Shown here piece after piece: positions 7,183 to 12,520 of a stretch of 12,520 nt of DNA (position 1 is its first letter; each line of letters begins with the position of its first letter). The notes beneath the pieces are model-generated. The model was not told the DNA's origin. It saw only the letters and a list, made by a program, of their open reading frames with translations, and did no database searches. Source of the stretch: Saccoglossus kowalevskii. Its lineage: Eukaryota; Hemichordata; Enteropneusta; Harrimaniidae. The DNA lies in assembly GCF_000003605.2 (NCBI RefSeq), contig NW_003149270.1:379916-392435 (forward strand). Reading direction: 5' to 3'. Both the position numbers and the translations under genes were made by a program.

Positions 7183-8512
7183 CGTTTGAGATTGGCATCA
7201 TTTCAGCTGTCAAATAAATTCAAAAGATTCTGATCTAACTGGGAGTGTTGCTTGACCATTGAATTCTTCCGCCGTTAACTCGCTTTACATACTTCTGTAA
7301 TAAGCGCCAATGGTCACCCCGTAGCGTTAATCAAAGGGTAAACACGGTTACCCGCTGGTAAATATTCACCATAGTATGAAATAAGGTCCGTCAAAAAATC
7401 ACAGACCCCACCTTAATATTAATTTTATGTGAATAATAGAAAAATAAAAGAGCCTGAGAAGTGGTGTCGAAAGTTTAAATAGCAGTGGTGGTGAGAACGG
7501 TAAGCTTGTTGCCGGTCGTTTGAATGACATGTTTGGGGACGCATTGAGGTCGATAAATTCAGCCAGGCCATACAATATGTGTCATCAGATCAAACGGGAA
7601 TACAATCTAATTAGCATAATAAAGTGGGATTCCATACAAAAGGATCAATAAGAAAACACGGTATACGGGGCAGTAAACTTGATTAATAAACAAATTACAT
7701 CATTGTTTGTCGTGTTGTATAGCGGTTGCTGGGAAGGTTTGGAGATTGCTATACCTGTGTGCTTAATTCCTCTACAAGTAACTCCAGCGCTGCGCTCAAT
7801 GAATGCAAATGGGATAATAACATTCACTGGGGATGGGATTTAGAGAGAGAAACGGGCCAAATCATTGCCCCTACATGACATTTCAATTCAGGTCCAATTC
7901 TGTAGGGACTTTGTTCAACCAATGAATGTGCATTTATGATCTCAGTGAAACGGTGCACCGTGGTACCTGCAAACACGGTGTGCGAACAATGCGCGCACAA
8001 CCAAAATATAATCCATTCAAATGCTAGACATCCTGTGGAGGATGCCAAAGTATAATTTCTAAATTACATTTAGAAAACATCTCCAGTCGATCGCGCTTGT
8101 TACTGGGCGACCTCACGAGGATGAGCTCCGTAGCCGAATTGGTCTTGACACTGGCACGGGGACTGTGGTTTTGATCACCATCAACTTCCAGTGTAGGCGA
8201 CCGGCAGCTGCCAAAGGTGTCTCAAAAGCACTGCCCTATATTATCATCTTGTTTTCGATTGCGAATTTGCCCTGTGGGAATAGAGATGTCCCTAATACCA
8301 TATATATTACACAAAAGAGGATGTCCTTCAAATCTGGGAATTCGTATAGAGCAGTTTTTCAATGCAACAGACTATACATTCAATCATGCCAACAAAGAAA
8401 GGCAACACATTCCGTAAACACCACGAGTCCACTCACAGAGTCTCTATTTCAATGTGACAAACGAAATGTCAAATTACAATAAAACTTAATGTTTTGTTTT
8501 TTCTCATCACAG
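7183..8512. other. No gene supported; several chance-level frames
   Basis: A - strand segment near 7970-8034 has an acceptor-like CATCCTCCACAG, a hydrophobic 21-residue stretch (CLAFEWIIFWLCAHC) and a GCAG|GTACCA donor-like edge, which would make a small membrane exon, but nothing joins to it. The + strand has an 80-105-codon open stretch at about 8165-8482 in two frames, neither starting with ATG, followed by AATAAA at 8479-8484. None is firm enough to call. Confidence 0.4.
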
Positions 8513-8624
8513 GTTTATTTACAGTGTAACGACCAAAAAGGGAATTAAACCCGATCTGAAGAGTAAATCCTTCCTTTTATCAAAAGATCTTCTTGAACAT
8601 TTAATCCTATACATCTGTTTTTGA
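8513..8624 (+). CDS. Candidate terminal exon behind a strong acceptor, unknown product (weak)
   Basis: The + strand sequence TTTTGTTTTTTCTCATCACAG (8492-8512) is one of the best acceptor matches in the window. With one exon base completing the previous codon, the frame reads 36 codons (YSVTTKKGIKPDLKSKSFLL, then a leucine-rich end) to TGA at 8622-8624. The lysine-rich character is protein-like but the length is well within chance. No upstream exon with a matching donor was found. Confidence 0.17.
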
Positions 8625-8656
8625 CACATCGTCCGATTCGCACGGTTTCGCCGAAA

Positions 8657-8848
8657 TCAACCGTCAATCATGATAGTCGTCCCAATAGCGAGGTGACGGC
8701 CGAAGTAGTTAACCTTGCCCGGTGAAGATGTGCTGGCACAGAAGAACACACACAGAAACGGTGCACATAAGGTGGTGATTACAACAATTGTAAAGCTCCC
8801 AGTAGCCGATCGGATATTATACGCCGAGCTGGTTTTCATAGCAAACAT
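8657..8848 (-). CDS. Small open frame with a membrane-anchor-like segment, unknown product (weak)
   Basis: ATG at 8848-8846 begins a 63-codon frame with an in-frame TGA a few codons upstream. After a short polar N-terminus (MFAMKTSSAYNIRSATG) there is a hydrophobic run at about residues 18-39 (FTIVVITTLCAPFLCVFFC), the pattern of a signal anchor in a type II membrane protein. A donor-like AAG|GTTAAC follows at SSPGK, so it could be a first exon. The complementary strand is also open here. No homology is recognised. Confidence 0.13.
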   Translation of the reverse strand: MFAMKTSSAYNIRSATGSFTIVVITTLCAPFLCVFFCASTSSPGKVNYFGRHLAIGTTIMIDG

Positions 8849-8866
8849 GAAACGGACATCATATCA

Positions 8867-8874
8867 TCACGTGA
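8867..8874. promoter_or_regulatory. Perfect TCACGTGA E-box palindrome (copy 2 of 3)
   Basis: It has the same 8 bases as at 301-308 and 10319-10326. It lies about 20 bases upstream of the weak - strand frame starting at 8848, a position where a proximal promoter site could sit. Binding is unproven. Confidence 0.2.
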
Positions 8875-9132
8875 CTATTTTCATGTTGTTAGATCAATAT
8901 CACATTATCATAACAGTATCATGAAAACACGTTTTTTTCCATTCGACATTATTATTGTAATACATTATAAAAGCGATTAAATATGAGACTTTGCATCATT
9001 ATATATATGATGTTAAAAGACGGAAAACCTTGTTTTTGCGGAACACAAAAATAAAGTTCGAATTATTTTTCAAGTTACGCGCGCACTTTGGATAAATAGC
9101 ACGTACAAATAATTAACAGCGCATGAGCAAGG

Positions 9133-9152
9133 GTGTAGTTCTATAACTACAC
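9133..9152. other. Perfect hairpin, 8-bp stem with 4-base loop
   Basis: GTGTAGTT and AACTACAC pair perfectly around CTAT. With a small bulge the stem extends by CAAG/CTTG on the outside. It is too short for a typical animal pre-miRNA. Function unknown. Confidence 0.35.
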
Positions 9153-9658
9153 TTGAACGAATGGCGAATCGTAACAAAGTGTGGGTATATAACGTCGAAG
9201 AACACTAAACATATTTCCAATGTGTACTACTAAATAAACTCATGTCATCTTTCAACGGTATAATCGCGCTAACGATGATATCCGGGGATGTTGAGATTCA
9301 TATGACCGACGTTACACATTTCAGTCTTTAGTAATTCAATCATCACCTCTGCGCTGTCAAGTTGGCTAGTTTCAACTCAAGTGGGAATGGTGCACAGGCG
9401 CAAGCCACCTTGATTATGCAATCTATTTGAGGGGTTGTTTTATACCCAATCAGATTTAATTCGTCGCGCCACCAGGTGGATTATCATGTGAGGGTGTTAA
9501 ATCGAGGGCTCCTGAGTGTCTTACAAAATCTTCTCGATCGGGCCATGCTCCCGTACCAATCAACATGTGTTTCAACAATCGATTCGTAAGATTAATGGGG
9601 TATCTAGTACATTGAAACACCGCTGATTATCGCCCATACATGACTGAAACAAAAACCA

Positions 9659-9692
9659 GTGATATGACAAACATGTAAAATGTCATATGCAC
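9659..9692. other. Hairpin, 8-bp stem extended to 11 bp with one bulge
   Basis: ATATGACA (9662-9669) pairs with TGTCATAT (9681-9688) around an 11-base A-rich loop. Beyond a bulged G, GTG (9659-9661) pairs with CAC (9690-9692). No flanking duplication was seen. Confidence 0.35.
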
Positions 9693-10318
9693 GTATCGCA
9701 TCTTTCAACAGTGAGTCTGCGTAATGCGACTAGATATAACCGCCTCGTTGCCCCCGGATGTACTCATATTCAAACTGAATACCAATATAGTACCACATTA
9801 CTGCCAGTTCATAAGAGTTTTGTTTCTAGTTACTTTCCCACATATTTCAAATTCCATCAGAGGGGAAAAAATAGTTTATAAACTCGGCAAATTTAGAGAA
9901 TGGGGAGCATTTTATCATTTTTAGAATGTTTGTACCGAGTTCAAATTGTGCATGTTAATACATTACATTACAATTGAATAATTGAAGAACAAGTATTATC
10001 ACATCGACAACTCAACTCTAAATTGGATTGGATGAAATCCTCACATGTAGTAAAATAAAAAAGTCAGTATCTTAATATCGTGTTTTTTTATTGGCAGTAT
10101 GAAGTTGACTGAAAACGACATTATTAGTGCGACGACTAGTGGTTTCGTGACGTGGCATTATTGATCGGATGCGTCATAAAACCATACAATAATTACAAAA
10201 ATCTGTCTTCAAATATATATCACACTGTTGCATGGTGGGTAAAAGATTTGAAACACATTGAAATCTTGACAAATAGACACTCACTTGAAAAACCCGCATT
10301 TGGTCTATTGGGTGAGAA

Positions 10319-10326
10319 TCACGTGA
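10319..10326. promoter_or_regulatory. Perfect TCACGTGA E-box palindrome (copy 3 of 3)
   Basis: Third exact copy of the 8-base palindrome. No gene start is identified beside it; the nearest annotated feature is the inverted-repeat element 330 bases downstream. Confidence 0.2.
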
Positions 10327-10657
10327 CGCGACATAATGATAGTGGAACCCGCATTGCACAGTTGAAAAAATATCACCATATTGATTGACATGTCATTATT
10401 GTTACACATACACTATTTTAATTAACACTTTTGAATTCAAATGCCGTTTCATGATCTAGTGTCATGAAAGCATTTCACAATTTTGCACGTTGTTGCGAAC
10501 TATGTTCAGGCTTTCTCCAATAACTACCTTGTATGTACTATATTGCTGCGCACTAGAATATACACATATGGTCAAACTGAGACTTCCGAATCAAGGAATT
10601 ACTATATAACTATATTAATATTGTAAGCAATAATGCTCAAAGAATAGTATTTATAGT

Positions 10658-10870
10658 ATACTGTAAAATGACTAATTTTCACTGGGTTTAAATTTTGCTG
10701 ATTTACCATTTCAGGCATATTCAGTGGGTTTTAAATTCACGGTTTTATCATTTAGATAATGTGTTCTATGCTAAATTTTACATATTCACTGGGGTTTAAT
10801 TTAGCGCATTTTCCAGTCAACAAAATAAACAAAAATAAAACCCAGTGAATAATTAACCCTTTTACAGTAT
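10658..10870. mobile_element. 213-bp terminal-inverted-repeat (MITE or foldback-like) element
   Basis: The ends 10658-10697 and 10830-10870 are inverted repeats of about 40 bases that match at roughly 35 of 41 aligned positions. Both start ATACTGTAAAA and share TAATT and TTCACTGGGTTT blocks. Between them lie further diverged direct copies of the TTCACTGGG unit, at 10717-10758 and 10784-10816. The element is A+T-rich and has no coding frame, so it would be non-autonomous. Target-site duplications are unclear: the flanks read TTTATAGT on the left and TTACTTTG on the right, so the true ends may be a few bases off or the duplication has decayed. A TA duplication as in Tc1/mariner-type MITEs is not evident. 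An alternative is a satellite-like or foldback repeat that spreads as a unit. The inverted repeat is seen directly; mobility is inferred. Confidence 0.7.
10674..10816 (+). repeat. Three diverged direct subrepeats inside the inverted-repeat element
   Basis: Copies at about 10674-10714, 10717-10758 and 10784-10816 share a TTCA[CG]TGGG head, a TTTAAATT-like middle, and in the first two a CATTT[CA]AG-like tail (the third ends TTTTCCAG). Spacing is uneven (about 41 and 65 bases between heads), so the third copy is separated by extra sequence. The right terminal repeat is a fourth, inverted copy. Confidence 0.6.
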
Positions 10871-11965
10871 TTACTTTGAGGTATTGTCACATTGTTCATA
10901 TTTGGGTCGTGCATTACGTTATTGCTACAATTTACTGGCATAGAACCTACATGTACAACTTCAGTGAGTTGATGATGAAGAAAAAAAAAACATTCCAGCA
11001 ACATATTATTCTGTTTTTACACAAAGGGCCTAGATCATCTGATGCGTTTCATGGCATTCTTACAGTGGCAGTACGTGTGTTATACTGCAATTAAAATTAC
11101 TATAGACGACAATGAGTCGTGTACACAACATTAAAAAAATATAGTTAAAAATAGTGTGTCTATTTTTTTAAATCAAACAAAACAGTATCGTCATATCAGT
11201 TGAAAGTCGTCCTAAAAATGAAACCGATTCTACCACACTGGTACTGGTATTGGAAGTGCCGAGTACTGAGTTTTCTCGAACACCCCGCTAAAAAATTCTA
11301 AGGCTTAGTTATTTTGGTATTATGTTCAATAAACCATTTTAATCATTCCTTTGCCATAAGTTTGTTTTCTAATAGATGGGATTACGTTATAAATTGTATT
11401 TGTAGTGTGAAACCTATAAGAAGCACCAGCGACGGCAGCCTACCATTGCGTACACCGCTGACGATTCGCAATATTTTAAAACTATTTTTAATTTGGGAAT
11501 TCTATAAATAGATAATAATGTTTCTAACGAGCGTTGATGGCAGCAAATTGAGAGCAGTAAAGTTTAACGTAGGACGAAATCGCCTTCCATGCTGTTTTGA
11601 GTCATATAGATACAATGTAGCCGCTCCTAAAGACGGGACTCAATTCGAAATAAAACTGTAGTATAGTGTTGCCTTTCATAACCATGTCTGGACAATGACC
11701 GTTGCCATGGGGATTGCAATTTGATGTTTCAGATATGTGAAAGGCTGAACAGGACAATTAGAAGGAAACTCTGATTATAATGGTTCAAATATATTTTAAC
11801 GCGTTTTGTTCTGTTCTCCCATATTTTTTGCTCGTGTTTTGCGTTATGTTGTTGAGATATTGCTTATTGATTATGATAACATAACTTTCAACCATGATGC
11901 ACACAAAAAAACCTTACGCCTTTCTTGTTGGCAGTTTTTTGTTTGAATTATTTTATTATACCCAG
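10871..11965. other. No gene supported
   Basis: Frames at 10801-11004 (-), 10876-11094 (+) and 11314-11511 (+) are A+T-driven and lack motifs. A 27-codon ATG frame at about 11218 is tryptophan/tyrosine-rich but isolated. AATAAA occurs at several places, as expected from composition. Confidence 0.5.
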
Positions 11966-12028
11966 GTAGCCCCGGTTGCGATTTCACACCATTTTCAGAA
12001 ACGAAAAAGAACAGTATTTTTTTGTTAA
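11966..12028 (+). CDS. Candidate short terminal exon (very weak)
   Basis: A + strand acceptor-like ATTATTTTATTATACCCAG ends at 11965. In phase 0 the frame gives 20 codons (VAPVAISHHFQKRKRTVFFC) and then TAA at 12026-12028. It contains a small basic cluster, QKRKR. The acceptor is decent, but the frame is short and no partner exon is visible. Confidence 0.1.
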   Translation, partial: VAPVAISHHFQKRKRTVFFC

Positions 12029-12520
12029 ATGTCAATCGGGTTTAAACTTCATATTGTGTTCGTGCTTACAGAAAACCGTACATATACAATAGTGATCACA
12101 TTTCCGTAAAATAGACAATACAGAACCATACGGTTGCGTCGTATTTTAACCCCTATTCCTGTCAAGAAACGGCTAAAAATACAGGCGGCGTGATCAACCA
12201 GACATTTCTAAAATGAATAAACGTGGATCCATCTAAAAAAAACAACAACAATCATATTGAGGCAGGATGTTGACCGAAAGTTTCACATAACGTCGACCAT
12301 CGAGAAGTGTAACATGTTTTTTTATTTATATGACAATACATGGTAAAAATCGAATGACGACGATACCACGTAATCTGGAAGCTTCGGTTCAAAAAGACAT
12401 GCAAAACAAAAGAAATGTTATACACCCATTAAGTTTCGATGTGACGTTAAATCATACCTGTCTGCGTACCAGTTGTTTTGATTTATATACGTCGTGATAA
12501 GGAAAGGACATTGCGCCTAA
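12029..12520. other. No gene supported
   Basis: A+T-rich sequence with short A and T runs (for example 12235-12244 and 12316-12322). I see no exon, RNA gene or repeat structure. Confidence 0.5.

Larger units (their letters stand above)
8875..10318. other. No gene supported; two hairpins, otherwise A+T-rich
   Basis: Frames at 9687-9881 and 9724-9924 overlap in different phases and show no motif. A good acceptor-like TTTTTTTATTGGCAG at about 10084-10098 is followed by a 21-codon frame starting one base later with MKLTENDII; it is too short to call. A frame at 10152-10388 starts from GTG and shows no family. Confidence 0.4.

Noticed and set aside
8165-8482. 105-codon + strand frame followed by AATAAA
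   Set aside because: It begins with GTG, has no ATG near the front, overlaps another open frame, and has no recognisable domain.
128-8560. Similarity between KKGK-type segments at 128-165 and 8525-8560, as a possible duplicated terminal exon
   Set aside because: Only an A-rich AAAAAGGGAA-like core and a KKG tripeptide match. This is too short to separate from composition.
9596-9612. Match to a mitochondrial 12S rRNA motif (GGGGTATCTA) as a possible nuclear mitochondrial insert
   Set aside because: The similarity is about 10-11 bases and does not extend into the flanking conserved 12S sequence.
9687-9924. Two overlapping + strand frames of about 65 codons
   Set aside because: They overlap in different phases with no splice sites or motifs, consistent with chance.
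10152-10388. 78-codon + strand frame with an internal GTGAGA donor-like site
   Set aside because: It starts from GTG. The good acceptor at 10098 leads into a different frame that stops before this one is useful.
1-12520. tRNA genes, rRNA, CRISPR arrays, bacterial operons, viral or toxin genes
   Set aside because: I saw no A/B-box pairs with cloverleaf potential, no regularly spaced identical repeats with unique spacers, no ribosome binding site-ATG pattern, and no recognisable viral or toxin domains.

Overview
The window looks like a piece of animal nuclear DNA, most likely from an invertebrate. By eye it is A+T-rich (G+C in the high thirties percent), with very low coding density. It has no bacterial-style gene packing or ribosome binding sites, but it does have GT/AG splice-site-like junctions, AATAAA signals, homopolymer tracts and a short inverted-repeat element. 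A mollusc or similar marine invertebrate is my guess from the style of the inverted-repeat element and the MS4A-like exon. That guess is inference only.

Two pieces of coding sequence stand out. (1) Positions 2-187 on the + strand are the 3' terminal coding exon of a gene entering from the left: a lysine-rich C-terminus ending in TGA, followed by two AATAAA signals about 65-85 bases downstream. I cannot name the family. (2) Positions 4620-4805 on the - strand are a first coding exon that starts with ATG, encodes one clear membrane helix plus an APFWAGFL motif, and stops at a consensus GTGAGT donor. It resembles the CD20/MS4A-like and ENTREP (FAM189) tetraspan families. I could not find its downstream exons, so it is either split by a long intron or an orphan fragment.

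Layout: 1-275, end of the left-hand gene and its 3' UTR; 276-4619, mostly non-coding A+T-rich DNA holding a C13A9 tract, an inverted pair of ATGGCGAC motifs and weak exon candidates on the - strand; 4620-4805, the MS4A-like exon; about 4806-6650, a G+C- and CpG-richer block with short hairpins, a TATA-like box and a speculative + strand two-exon model (5539-5614 joined to 6817-6896); 6650-10657, mainly unassigned sequence with a few weak exon candidates and two good hairpins; 10658-10870, a 213-bp terminal-inverted-repeat (MITE or foldback-like) element with internal subrepeats; 10871-12520, A+T-rich sequence with one weak exon candidate.

In DNA of this composition a stop codon falls roughly every 15 codons, so a couple of dozen open frames of 60-80 codons are expected by chance in 12.5 kb on six frames. 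I therefore treat most such frames as noise and give low confidence to candidates that rest only on an open frame plus a splice-site-like edge. No operon, pathway or obviously novel multi-gene system is visible.
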